Part shown: positions 37,317 to 46,513 of the stretch, one piece after another
How positions within the stretch are numbered: the first letter of the stretch is position 1
Layout: every line of letters begins with the position of its first letter
NCBI RefSeq assembly: GCF_020907275.1
Contig: NZ_JAJJWI010000004.1
Span: 115,774 to 179,773, forward strand
Length of the DNA: 64,000 nucleotides
Source of the DNA: Pontibacter silvestris
GTDB lineage: Bacteria > Bacteroidota > Bacteroidia > Cytophagales > Hymenobacteraceae
Direction of reading: 5' to 3'
The notes under the pieces: generated by a model
Told to the model about the DNA's origin: nothing
Database searches by the model: none
The model's input: only the letters and a program-made list of their open reading frames with translations
Position numbers and translations under genes: made by a program

Positions 37317-38963
37317 TTAGATCTTGCGGGCTGTATTGATTACGTTAACTCCATTGAACCGAGTAGTGGCAGAGCCATGCGAAACAGCACTAATCTGGCT
37401 CGGCTGGCCTTTCCCGTCGAAGAAAGTACCAAATAAGCGGTAATCACTCTCGTCGCACATATCAGCGCAGGAATTCCAGAACTCTTGTGTGTTGCTCTGA
37501 TAAGCCACATCCTCCAACATTCCTACTATTTTGCCACCTTTGATTTCATGAAACGTTTGCCCGCCAAACTGGAAGTTGTAGCGCTGCTGATCTATTGAGT
37601 ATGAGCCACGGCCAGCAATATAAATACCCCTGTCTATACCGCTGATAAGCTGATCTACAGTTTTTTTCTCTTTGCCCGGAGCCAGCGATACGTTTGGCAT
37701 ACGCAGGAACTGTACTGAACTCCAGCTATCGGCATAACAACAGCCAGAAGATGCTCTTTCTCCAATAATATGAGCTTGGTCACGAATAGTTGAATAATTT
37801 ACCAGTACCCCATTTTTTATCAGATCCCACTGCTTCGTTTTCACGCCTTCATCATCCCAGCCTACATAGCCAAGAGAGCCTTTCTGCGTTTTGTCGGCAA
37901 TGATGTTAACTTTATCAGAACCATACTTAAAGTTCTTGCCTTTCCACTTATCCAATGTGGCAAAGGAGGTACCCGCATAATTAGCTTCGTAACCCAGCAC
38001 ACGGTCCAGTTCGGTTGCGTGTCCTACAGATTCGTGTATCGTCAGGCCAAGGTGATTCGGGTCCAGCACCAGATCATATTTGCCTGCCATCACTGACTTG
38101 GCTGTAAGCTTGGCTTTGGCTTGTTTGGCAGCCAGAGCCGCATCTTCTAATATGTCGTAAGCATTGCGGTAGCCAACTAAACCAGTACCCTCAGGGCCTT
38201 TGATTTTTTCCGCAGCCTTTGGGATCATATATTCATAACCCATACCCATTGGGGAACTAAGTGCGTCACGGGTTCTGAACTTACCAGTGGCTTTGTCTAC
38301 AGCTGTAACAGTAAAGTTTGGCCAGATGCGGTGAACATCCTGATCTATATAAGAGCCTTCTGTGGAGGCAAAATACTTTTGCTCGTTTACCTGGAAGAGA
38401 GCCGAGTTAACGAAGTTTGCTCCATTTTCTGTTGCCTTTGCGTTGGCAGCTAACAAAAGCTCTGCTTTCTCACCTACAGGTACCTCAAAGGCATTTTTCT
38501 CAAGGGGAGTGCGCCAGCTTACTTCGCCGTAGCTTTGCACAGGAGCTAGCTGTACAGGCTCTTTCTGCAGCTTCGCATTGGCTTTGGCGATGGACACAGC
38601 TTGCTCTGCTGCTTTGGCAATGCCTTTGTCGGTTACATCGGAAGTGGCGGCAAAACCCCAGGTGCCGTTTGCCAGCACACGTACGCCTACACCATAAGAC
38701 TCAGCGTTTACAATATTCTGTACCTGCTGCTCACGGGTAAAAATGTACTGTTGCAGGTAGCGGCCAATGCGTACATCGGCATAAGAAGCGCCTTTCGACT
38801 TAGCTGCGTTCAATGCTACATCTGCCAGACGCTTTTTCAGGGCTGGGTCAACCTGCTCCAGTGCTCTTTCTGGTGCAATAATATCACCGAACACAGGAAT
38901 GGATGGCATCATTAGCCCTCCAAAGCCCAGCGCCGATAACTCTAGAAAGTTTCGTCGTTTCAA
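37317..38963 (-). CDS. TldD-type metalloprotease with twin-arginine-like N-terminus
   Basis: 548 residues. The zinc motif is 'TIHESVGHATELD' (His310-Glu311-x3-His315). The N-terminus 'MKRRNFLELSALGFGGLMMPS' has a twin-arginine motif followed by a hydrophobic stretch, unlike cytoplasmic E. coli TldD, so Tat export is possible. It is the first gene of the minus-strand row. The pairing with a TldE-like gene 35 bases downstream is standard. An export signal on only one of the two subunits is curious, because the partner has none. Confidence 0.9.
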   Translation of the reverse strand: MKRRNFLELSALGFGGLMMPSIPVFGDIIAPERALEQVDPALKKRLADVALNAAKSKGASYADVRIGRYLQQYIFTREQQVQNIVNAESYGVGVRVLANGTWGFAATSDVTDKGIAKAAEQAVSIAKANAKLQKEPVQLAPVQSYGEVSWRTPLEKNAFEVPVGEKAELLLAANAKATENGANFVNSALFQVNEQKYFASTEGSYIDQDVHRIWPNFTVTAVDKATGKFRTRDALSSPMGMGYEYMIPKAAEKIKGPEGTGLVGYRNAYDILEDAALAAKQAKAKLTAKSVMAGKYDLVLDPNHLGLTIHESVGHATELDRVLGYEANYAGTSFATLDKWKGKNFKYGSDKVNIIADKTQKGSLGYVGWDDEGVKTKQWDLIKNGVLVNYSTIRDQAHIIGERASSGCCYADSWSSVQFLRMPNVSLAPGKEKKTVDQLISGIDRGIYIAGRGSYSIDQQRYNFQFGGQTFHEIKGGKIVGMLEDVAYQSNTQEFWNSCADMCDESDYRLFGTFFDGKGQPSQISAVSHGSATTRFNGVNVINTARKI

Positions 38964-39449
38964 GGGAATAAGCTAGTTAAAGTTTGATTAGTTTATATTT
39001 CGGTAGCTAAGTTTAACTATATTAAATTTTCTATCAAAATTAGATGCCTCTAAAATCCGGTAGAAGTAGCAATTTTATAGACAAACAGCGTTTAAGCTTC
39101 TATTAAAAGGACAGCCTTTTTATGAATTTTTTAAATATGGGGTTAAAGTAGGAGAGCCTTCCACGCCTGTTGCTTTAAATTTGTCAATAAATGGGAAGAT
39201 ACTTATACACTTGTGGACAGGAGATTATTTTTGAGCAGAAGCGTGGTAAAGGAATAGGAGGTGCATACATCTTATGAACTGCGGTAGGTACACAACATAA
39301 TAAAAGAAGCTGTACATAAAGCTTACCTCCTATAAGCTTTATGTACAGCTTCTTTTATTGCAGGCAAAAGAGGCACGAAGCATCCTTCCGAGGGATACTC
39401 AAAGCCACTTTTACAATAAAATTAGTGCTAGCTAACTTTAAAAGAATGT
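38964..39449. other. Gene-free region upstream of TldD
   Basis: About 486 bases, AT-rich near 39000-39060. It should hold the promoter of the TldD row close to 38964-39060. No gene is supported. The main landmark is the 25-base perfect hairpin at 39301-39357. Confidence 0.5.
39301..39357. terminator. 25-base perfect hairpin downstream of rlpA
   Basis: Two 25-base arms (39301-39325 and 39333-39357) are perfect reverse complements around a 7-base loop. Both ends of the stem are AT-rich (TAAAAGAAG / CTTCTTTTA), so a T-run is built into each strand. It lies 93 bases past the RlpA stop and probably ends that transcript before it reaches the TldD row. Confidence 0.75.
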
Positions 39450-40019
39450 TTAGCTTCTAAAGGAAAACAGTTTTGCCAGTAATAAGCCCGCAGAAGAACG
39501 CTCTGCAGCAAGCGGGCTTTCTTCTACCTCTACTTTAGACAGCGTTTTTTGGAAAGCTACAATTGGGGCAGGGGTTTGCTCAAGTGATGCTTCAAGCATT
39601 GGTAGTTTCTCCACCAAGGCAATCTCAGAGCCTGGTTCTAATATTTCTATCTTTACTTTTGCAACTCCTTGGCTGCGCAGGCGGATCTTACGTGCTGCTG
39701 CCTCTGATACATCAATAATGCGGTGGCCTACAAAAGGGCCTCTGTCGTTTATACGAACAATAACAGACTTGTTGTTCGCCAGGTTTGTTACTTTAACTTT
39801 AGTGCCGAAAGGGAGCGTTTTATGGGCGGCAGTCATCTCGTTCTTATTGTAACGTTCGCCGCTGCTAGTCTTTCTGCCGTGATATTTGCTGCCGTACCAC
39901 GAGGCGGCCCCGGTTTGGGTTTGGTCGTCGTTGCTATTTGCAAACGCCTGTTGGCTTTCAAGGCCCAAAAACATGAAAAAAATCAAACTAAAAATGAAGC
40001 ACTTTCTATTAATGTTCAT
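39450..40019 (-). CDS. rlpA: RlpA-family septal-ring lytic transglycosylase-like protein
   Basis: 189 residues with signal peptide ('FLGLESQQAFA'). The double-psi beta-barrel shows 'GAASWYGSKYHGRKTSSGERYN', 'MTAAHKTLPFGTKVKVTNLANNKSVIVRINDRGPF' and 'RIIDVSEAAARKI', which include the conserved Tyr, His and Asp of RlpA. There is no SPOR domain and no lipobox, so it is a short soluble or periplasmic form. RlpA cleaves denuded glycan strands in some bacteria; activity varies across the family. Confidence 0.88.
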   Translation of the reverse strand: MNINRKCFIFSLIFFMFLGLESQQAFANSNDDQTQTGAASWYGSKYHGRKTSSGERYNKNEMTAAHKTLPFGTKVKVTNLANNKSVIVRINDRGPFVGHRIIDVSEAAARKIRLRSQGVAKVKIEILEPGSEIALVEKLPMLEASLEQTPAPIVAFQKTLSKVEVEESPLAAERSSAGLLLAKLFSFRS

Positions 40020-40358
40020 ATTGTTAATAGTTGGTGAAACCGCTAAGTTAAAGGAAAATTTTCAAAATAAAGCCTTTTACGGCTACTTAGCACAAATGGT
40101 GTAGGGGGATATGCTTCTTTAGTTAGAATTGCTATAAGTGATTTATGAAAAAAAAGTGCATCTAGAGCGCATAAGGGCTATTCTAAATTTATCTGCATAT
40201 GAATATAATAACATGTGTTTTTTTAAAAAAAAGTAAGTCTGGTCTTTAATAAGTGGGGCTGTAGCTGGTAAAGAAGATAAAAAGGTATACTTTGCCAGAA
40301 AACGACAGTAGTTGCTTAACTTGAAAAAGTACCGTATAATGTAGCCAAAGAATAAACA
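40020..40358. other. Divergent promoter region between rlpA and the DUF72 gene
   Basis: 339 AT-rich bases without a supported gene. It must hold promoters for both divergent genes. A sigma-70-like box is noted separately at 40312-40340. Confidence 0.5.
40312..40340 (+). promoter_or_regulatory. Possible promoter TTGCTT-N17-TATAAT for the DUF72 gene
   Basis: A near-consensus -35/-10 pair with 17-base spacing lies 18 bases before the ATG. Housekeeping promoters in this phylum normally read TTTG and TAnnTTTG, so the match may be fortuitous. Confidence 0.3.
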
Positions 40359-41267
40359 ATGGATTTCGGAAAGCTAAACGACATAAGCCGGGTAGATTTT
40401 ACACTTCCCCCTAACAACCCTGATTCACTCCCGCTGCTGCAGCGTTACCAGAAAGCTGTAAAGCCCAGAGTATATGTAGGGCTGCCAGTGTGGGTGAATA
40501 AAGCATGGGTAGGATCTTACTACCCAAAGGGGATGCGCGAGAAAGATTCGCTACTGTGGTATAGTAAGCAATTTAATACAATTGAGCTTAATAGTACCCA
40601 TTACCACATACCGAACTTAAGTAGTATTGAGCGCTGGAAACAAACGGTGCCACAAGGTTTTACCTTTTGCCCAAAGTTCCCTCAACTCATTAGCCATGAA
40701 TCGCTCCTTAGTCGTTCTTTAGATGTAACAGCAACTTTTTGTGAGGCTATTGCAGGATTGGAGGAGAGCTTAGGAGATTCTTTTCTGCAGTTACCTCCTT
40801 CCTTTAGCCCACGACAGCTGCCTGACCTGGAGGTGTTTTGCCGTTATGTGCCAGAAACTGTTCCTTTTGCTGTAGAATTACGCCATCCGGATTGGTTTAC
40901 AGATAATGTGGCCCCGTTAGAGCTGTTTGAGGTGCTGGAAAAATTTAACGTTGGTACCGTGATAACAGACGTTGCAGGAAGAAGAGATGTGTTGCACATG
41001 CGCCTGACGACACCCTCCGCCATGATTCGTTTTGTCGGTAATGCCCTTCACTCTACTGATTACAGCCGGATAGATGCCTGGGTAGAGCGACTGAAAGAAT
41101 GGTTTAATAACGGACTACAGCAGCTGTACTTTTTTGTACATGAGCCGGATAATACTTTAGCACCAGAGCTGGCGACATATCTTATAGAAAAGCTAAACAC
41201 AGTATGTGGTTTTAACTTAAAGCCCCCTAAGAAATTTGTACAGCCTGTACAGGGCGAGTTGTTTTGA
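40359..41267 (+). CDS. DUF72 family protein
   Basis: 302 residues, matching the family's usual 240-300. 'RVYVGLPVWVNKAWVGSYYPKGMREKDSLLWYSKQFNTIELNSTHYHIP' and 'FTFCPKFPQLISH' are family features of a TIM-barrel-like fold, as is 'FAVELRHPDWF'. There is no signal peptide. The biochemical function of DUF72 is not established. It is convergent with an M16 peptidase gene across a shared terminator. Confidence 0.85.
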   Translation: MDFGKLNDISRVDFTLPPNNPDSLPLLQRYQKAVKPRVYVGLPVWVNKAWVGSYYPKGMREKDSLLWYSKQFNTIELNSTHYHIPNLSSIERWKQTVPQGFTFCPKFPQLISHESLLSRSLDVTATFCEAIAGLEESLGDSFLQLPPSFSPRQLPDLEVFCRYVPETVPFAVELRHPDWFTDNVAPLELFEVLEKFNVGTVITDVAGRRDVLHMRLTTPSAMIRFVGNALHSTDYSRIDAWVERLKEWFNNGLQQLYFFVHEPDNTLAPELATYLIEKLNTVCGFNLKPPKKFVQPVQGELF

Positions 41268-41282
41268 GAATAGAAATAAAAC

Positions 41283-41319
41283 AAAAAGAGGGCTACCAGT
41301 TGTAGGTAACCCTCTTTTT
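41283..41319. terminator. Bidirectional terminator between DUF72 and M16 genes
   Basis: Stem AAAAAGAGGG / CCCTCTTTTT, extended by TACC / GGTA after one mismatch, with a 6-base loop. A- and T-runs on both sides allow it to serve the two convergent genes. Confidence 0.85.
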
Positions 41320-41350
41320 AAATAACAAACACTCTTTTTAGAGCTTAAGA

Positions 41351-43435
41351 CTACAGCTTAAATGTATCGTCGCTGATGCCTTTGTTAACTTCAATGTTCT
41401 GAACCTCAGCTTTAATAACCTGTGGCCCGACAGAAGTCTCCACTAAGTAAGGGAACTTTACTCCGTTTACTTCTTTGTAATTCTTGTAATTCTTGGTTTG
41501 TGTTATAATACCCTGAGGACCTTGCAGGTTACTTACTTTCTTTAACAGTAAACCGCTCTCCTTGTCGAAGTAGTGACTGGCTTTCTGGCCATTAGGTAGA
41601 GCTATTTCTACTACGTAGGCATCATTGCCGTCTACTTTCTCCATACCTGTAAGCTTTGTGTTGATGCCCAGTTGATCATAGCGAAGCTCTGGGAACATGG
41701 CTGCATCAAGCTTTTGTGTGGCTAAGTCTTCCTGCTTAATCTCCTGGTTAATTCCTTGCATAGGAGCCTCCATTTTGCCTTGGTCTCCATTAATGACAAC
41801 ACGCTGTATCGGGCTGTCATTCATAAGAATTTGTACGGCAAACTTATCGTTGCCTTTTTGCTGCTGCACTACTATAAGAGGCATGCCTTGTACGGTGGCA
41901 TTGCTGGTAATGGTAACATCTTGCAGCTTTTCGACATTAGCCTTGCCGCCAATTGCTTTAATATAATTAGATACAACCTGTTCTGCTGTTACATCGGTAG
42001 GTACTGCGTTGGCAGAACGCTCTACTTTCTCACCTGTAGGGCTGTAATATGCAATGCTATTATCGTCTTTGTCGAAAGGTTGTAGTTTGTCAGCAATTTC
42101 TGAGGCGTTACCAACGGCCACAATGTACATCTTATCCGGGTTAATGTATCTCTGTGCTGCCCGCTCTACGTCTTCCGGCGTTACAGCTTCCACCTTTTTA
42201 AGATAGTTGGCATAATAGTCTTTAGGCAAGCCATAGCGAGCTGTGTTGATAGCATAAAAAGCTACCGTGCTGGGATTTTCCAGGCCACGGCCAAAGCTAC
42301 CCATTACATATGCCTTCGCATGCTGTAGTTCATCATTTTCAACACGTTCCTCTCGTATCTTGCTTAGCTCGTTCATAAACTCCATGGCGGCGCTATCTGT
42401 TACAGCGTTCCGAACATTGGCATAAGCGTTGAAGCGTCCTAAAATCTCATCTGTAGAAATAGAAGAATAAGCTCCGTACGTGTAGCCATGCTTCTCACGC
42501 AGGTTTTCGAACAGGCGGGCGCTCATGCCAGATCCCAGAATTGTGTTCATCAGGGTAGATGGAATAGCATCTTCAGCGCCTGGCTTTAAATCAGCAGGAT
42601 TCGTAAATGAAAGTACACTTTGTACTGCATTTGGCCGATCTACCACTACCACCTGAGTCGCTTCGGGGCGCTGTGGCAATGGGTAAGTCATTTCTTTAAC
42701 ATCACCTTTTTCCCATTTCCCAAACTGCTTCTTCAGGAGCTTTTTCATTTCCTTTGGCGTTACATCGCCTACTACAGCAAGGTAGCCGATATTTGGCTTA
42801 TAATAGGTGTTGTAGTAGTTCTTGATATCCTCCAGTGTGATGCTCTCTACCGTCTCTTCGGTCATCAGTTCACCATAAGGGTGGTTTTTGCCATACAGCA
42901 ACATACTGCGGGTTTTACTGGCAATGGCTTCCGGAGATTCTTTTTCCTGCGCCAGGTTCGCTTGCATCTGTTTCTTTATCTTGTCCAGCTCTTCCTGCTT
43001 AAACTCTGGATTAAGCAAGGCATCTGTCGTCAGCTCAAGCAATACTGGCAGGTGGCGCTTTAGTGCTGAGGCATAAAAACCTGTAGAGGAAAAAGAAAGA
43101 TCAGCTCCTATAAAGTCTACCTGCTCATCGAACTGATCTTTGCTGCGGGTTTTAGTACCTGTGCGCATCATCTGACCTGCAGCCTCTACATAACCTGCTT
43201 TGTCGCCCTCTAATATCGGGTCACGGTCCAGCACCAACTGCATAGACACCACAGGCTGTTTGTGGTTTTCTACCACATATACTTTCAGGCCATTTTTAAG
43301 CGTGAAGTGCTCATAATCGCCAAGCTCAATTTTAGGAGCAGGACCCGGTGGTGGTGGAGATTGTTTGTCTTGTGCCTGAGCTACATAACCAAGCGCCAAT
43401 GCCAGCGCCATGGTACTAAATATTTTCTTGATCAT
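41351..43435 (-). CDS. Inactive-type M16 peptidase subunit with LolA-like C-terminal domain
   Basis: 694 residues from the ATG at 43435, chosen because the signal peptide 'MIKKIFSTMALALALGYVAQAQ' starts there; an upstream in-frame ATG at 43489 adds 18 atypical residues. M16 N- and C-halves are present ('HYENFTLKNGLKVYVVEN'-like start, 'GKNHPYGELMTEETVESITLEDIKNYY'), but the HxxEH zinc motif is replaced by 'GYVEAAGQMM'. The last 200 residues resemble LolA/outer-membrane lipoprotein-sorting folds ('GNDAYVVEIALPNGQKASHYFDKESGLLLKK'). With the active partner 108 bases upstream it should form a heterodimeric periplasmic peptidase. Confidence 0.85.
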   Translation of the reverse strand: MIKKIFSTMALALALGYVAQAQDKQSPPPPGPAPKIELGDYEHFTLKNGLKVYVVENHKQPVVSMQLVLDRDPILEGDKAGYVEAAGQMMRTGTKTRSKDQFDEQVDFIGADLSFSSTGFYASALKRHLPVLLELTTDALLNPEFKQEELDKIKKQMQANLAQEKESPEAIASKTRSMLLYGKNHPYGELMTEETVESITLEDIKNYYNTYYKPNIGYLAVVGDVTPKEMKKLLKKQFGKWEKGDVKEMTYPLPQRPEATQVVVVDRPNAVQSVLSFTNPADLKPGAEDAIPSTLMNTILGSGMSARLFENLREKHGYTYGAYSSISTDEILGRFNAYANVRNAVTDSAAMEFMNELSKIREERVENDELQHAKAYVMGSFGRGLENPSTVAFYAINTARYGLPKDYYANYLKKVEAVTPEDVERAAQRYINPDKMYIVAVGNASEIADKLQPFDKDDNSIAYYSPTGEKVERSANAVPTDVTAEQVVSNYIKAIGGKANVEKLQDVTITSNATVQGMPLIVVQQQKGNDKFAVQILMNDSPIQRVVINGDQGKMEAPMQGINQEIKQEDLATQKLDAAMFPELRYDQLGINTKLTGMEKVDGNDAYVVEIALPNGQKASHYFDKESGLLLKKVSNLQGPQGIITQTKNYKNYKEVNGVKFPYLVETSVGPQVIKAEVQNIEVNKGISDDTFKL

Positions 43436-43543
43436 GATTGCTAAATATCTTGAGTTAATAAGCCATAAAACAAAAGCTTTTGCTGCCATCCAATAAAAGA
43501 TAATTGACGAAAGCCTTTTGTTTTGTGGCTAACATTCTTGCGT

Positions 43544-44881
43544 CTATTGCTTAGGTTGAGCTGATTTTGGCAGATAGTGTAGTACCACACGGTTTTCTTT
43601 TGTCAGGTACTCATTTGCCACACGCTTAATATCTGCCTTGGTAACTTTCATAAATCGCTCCAGCTCTGTGTTGATCAGGTTGGCATCGCCATAGTATACG
43701 TGGTAGTTCGCAAGGTTCTCAGCGCGGCCAGCTACAGTGCTGTTTTGCTGCACAAAGCTGCTCTCCATCTGGTTTCTCAGTTTCTGAAACTCTCTGTCGC
43801 TTAGCTCTTCTGTCTTTACTCGGTTAATTTCTGTATCCATTGCCTGCTCCAGCTTATCTGCCTCTACGCCCATGTTGGCAACAGCAAAAACAAGGAACAA
43901 GCCCGGGTCCTCTGTCGGGAACGGAATAGATTGTGCGGCTACTGCTATTTGTTGTTTGTCTACGAGTGCTTTAGGCAAGCGAGCACTCTCCCCGCCAGAT
44001 AGCAAGGTGGTTAACATAGAAAGGGCATAGTGATCTTCAGTGCCTTGTGCCGGAATATGATAAGCCTCTACAACTGCCGGAAGCTGGATGTTATCATAAA
44101 CTGTTTTACGACGCTCTTCTGTTTGCTTTGGCTCTGTTACATCAGGTCTTGGTATTTCCTGGGTGCCTTTCGGAATATCAGCGAAATACTTCTCAATCAT
44201 TTTTCGGGTTTCATCTACATCAATATCGCCGGCAATGGAGAGAGTGGCGTTGTTCGGTACATAGAACGTTTTGTAGAAATCTCTGAACTCTTCAATCTTT
44301 GCATTGTTAAGATCCTTAAAAGTACCGATTGGAGTTGTTTTGTAAGGATGCTCCGTGTAAGCTAAAGCAAAGGTATTCTCCAGGATAGAACCGTACGGTT
44401 GGTTGTCGATGCGTTCACGTTTTTCTTCCTGTACTACTTTACGCTGTGTTTCAACACCAGTCTGATCAACTTTGGCATGCCTCATGCGTTCTGCTTCCAA
44501 CCACAGGCCCAAAGCCAGTTGGTTTGATGGTAATAGCTCATAATAGTAAGTACGGTCAAAAGAAGTATTGGCGTTCAGAGCACCTCCTGCGTTTTGCACT
44601 AAAGAGCTGTACTCTCCTCGGTCGATGTTTTCAGTGCCTTCAAACATCAGGTGTTCGAAGAAATGTGCGAAACCTGTTCGTCCCTCCTGCTCATTTTTAG
44701 AGCCAACATGGTATAGTACCGACACTGCCACGTTTGGTGTAGAATTATCCTGATGAAGGATTACATGCAGTCCATTGGGAAGCGTGTATTCTGTGAACTC
44801 AATTTTGTTGCTCTTGCTTTGTGCCAGTGCAGCCAGGCCAGTAGCACACCACAAAAGACAGATTAAAAATTTGCGTTTCAT
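43544..44881 (-). CDS. Active M16 zinc peptidase
   Basis: 445 residues with signal peptide ('LLWCATGLAALAQ'). The inverted zinc motif is 'FAHFFEHLMFEGT' (His73, Glu76, His77). The distal zinc glutamate is expected in 'QRKVVQEEKRERIDNQPYG'. The second M16 half follows. Such single-motif peptidases of about 450 residues work as a dimer with an inactive-type subunit, here the next gene on the same strand. Likely role: degradation of peptides in the periplasm. Confidence 0.9.
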   Translation of the reverse strand: MKRKFLICLLWCATGLAALAQSKSNKIEFTEYTLPNGLHVILHQDNSTPNVAVSVLYHVGSKNEQEGRTGFAHFFEHLMFEGTENIDRGEYSSLVQNAGGALNANTSFDRTYYYELLPSNQLALGLWLEAERMRHAKVDQTGVETQRKVVQEEKRERIDNQPYGSILENTFALAYTEHPYKTTPIGTFKDLNNAKIEEFRDFYKTFYVPNNATLSIAGDIDVDETRKMIEKYFADIPKGTQEIPRPDVTEPKQTEERRKTVYDNIQLPAVVEAYHIPAQGTEDHYALSMLTTLLSGGESARLPKALVDKQQIAVAAQSIPFPTEDPGLFLVFAVANMGVEADKLEQAMDTEINRVKTEELSDREFQKLRNQMESSFVQQNSTVAGRAENLANYHVYYGDANLINTELERFMKVTKADIKRVANEYLTKENRVVLHYLPKSAQPKQ

Positions 44882-45133
44882 GCAGATATGATTGGTTGAT
44901 AAATATTTAGGTCAACAGTGCTTGTGCAGCTGTTGTTATAACAAGTATAAAATTAATCTAAAGTTTCAGGGTTTGCTAGTTATAGCAGGAGTTGCTTAGG
45001 GTTATTCTGCTAACATAGCATGTTTGTGTACAAACACAGTTATTTCATCGACTAAGATAAAAGCATATATTGCACTCTCTTTTTCCTTAAAAGGCGGCGA
45101 AGCAATGTGTTTAATGCTAAAAGCTTAATGCTA

Positions 45134-46513
45134 TCAATACATTCTTGGCAGTTCAATACCCTTGATTTTGCGGTAAAGCCCAAGGGCGGCCTGATCAGTG
45201 AGGCTACTTACAAAATCAGCAATATGAATGATACGCTCATAATCAGTGGCACCGTTCGGTAATTTTAAATACTGGGGAGGTATTAAGTCAGCAATTTTGC
45301 GGTGGCGCTTTGATGCCGGTTTAAATACAGCCATCATACAGGCATCTAATAGCCCTCCCAGCACCTCAAAACCAGCAGCTTCGATTTCCAGCACAGGGCG
45401 GTTCCGGTATATCAGGTTGATCGAAAGGTTTTTTATTTCATCCAGAACAGGTTTGCAGTCGAGCAGGTTTATAAGAGGTGTGTCAAATCTGCCTGCTAAG
45501 ATTTCTTTTTCGTGTTGCAGAAAAACTTTAGTTGTTTCCTCTATCAGCTTGCCTATAATGCGGGCTCGCAGATAGCCGATTTCTTCGCGCCAGTCATAAA
45601 ATGTAAGACTGGATATACGGTTAGGATCGTCGTTTAAAATTTTGCGGAGCAGGCTTATTCCTTGTTCATGTGGCACAAGCCCTAGTTTCAGGCCGTCCTC
45701 AAAGTCAATAATGCGGTAGCAGATATCATCGGCTGCTTCTACCAGAAAGGCTAGGGGGTGGCGGTGGTAGAATACTTCGCACTCTTCTCCTTTCTTTAAA
45801 AGGCCAAGTTCTTCTGCTATTGTTTTAAACCAGGCTTTTTCTGTTTGAAAGTAGCCGTACTTCTTTTCGCTGGTGCTTTGGGTGTTCATTATAATAGGTA
45901 GCGACTCCTTTGGGTATTTTGTAAAAGTAGCCAGAGTGGTATAAGTCAGGCTGAGGCCACCGGGTAAATTATTGTGAGCATGATAGGTGTGTGTTAGTAC
46001 CCTGAAACCTGCTGCATTGCCCTCATAGCGGGTAAGGTCAGCTTTCTCTTCCTCTGTTAAGTTCGCTAACAGTGGCTGTGCTTCCTCGTTTAGGAAGTAA
46101 GCAGAAATCGCATCTTCGCCCGAGTGCCCGAAAGGAGGGTTGCCAATGTCGTGGGCCAGGCAGGCGGCTGCCACTATATCTCCAAAATCAGCCTCTTGTA
46201 TGTTTTTTTCTTCTGCCAGCTCCGGGTGTCGTTCCAGTATACTTTTGCCGACAATGCGCCCCAAAGAGCGGCCTACCACCGATGCTTCTAAGCTATGGGT
46301 AAGGCGTGTATGCACAAAGTCACTTTCAGGCATAGGCATTACCTGTGTTTTGTTCTGTAGTCGTCTAAATGCGGAGGAAAATACAATCCGGTCGTAGTCA
46401 CGCTGGAACTCTCCTCTTACCGATTCATCAGCTTCGTATTCTTTAGAAGTAGTCTCATATCTTTTTTTAGATATTAATTTAGTCCAGGTAGAAGCAGGCT
46501 TGATAGTAGTCAT
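45134..46513 (-). CDS. dgt: dGTP triphosphohydrolase (HD domain)
   Basis: 459 residues. The HD site is built from 'HTRLTHSLEASVVGRSLGR' (His73) and 'ACLAHDIGNPPFGHSGEDAI' (His121-Asp122), with the substrate region 'SSAFRRLQNKTQV' near 46-57. The length and motifs match bacterial Dgt enzymes, which hydrolyse dGTP to deoxyguanosine and triphosphate and affect nucleotide pools and phage sensitivity. There is no signal peptide. It is monocistronic. Confidence 0.92.
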   Translation of the reverse strand: MTTIKPASTWTKLISKKRYETTSKEYEADESVRGEFQRDYDRIVFSSAFRRLQNKTQVMPMPESDFVHTRLTHSLEASVVGRSLGRIVGKSILERHPELAEEKNIQEADFGDIVAAACLAHDIGNPPFGHSGEDAISAYFLNEEAQPLLANLTEEEKADLTRYEGNAAGFRVLTHTYHAHNNLPGGLSLTYTTLATFTKYPKESLPIIMNTQSTSEKKYGYFQTEKAWFKTIAEELGLLKKGEECEVFYHRHPLAFLVEAADDICYRIIDFEDGLKLGLVPHEQGISLLRKILNDDPNRISSLTFYDWREEIGYLRARIIGKLIEETTKVFLQHEKEILAGRFDTPLINLLDCKPVLDEIKNLSINLIYRNRPVLEIEAAGFEVLGGLLDACMMAVFKPASKRHRKIADLIPPQYLKLPNGATDYERIIHIADFVSSLTDQAALGLYRKIKGIELPRMY

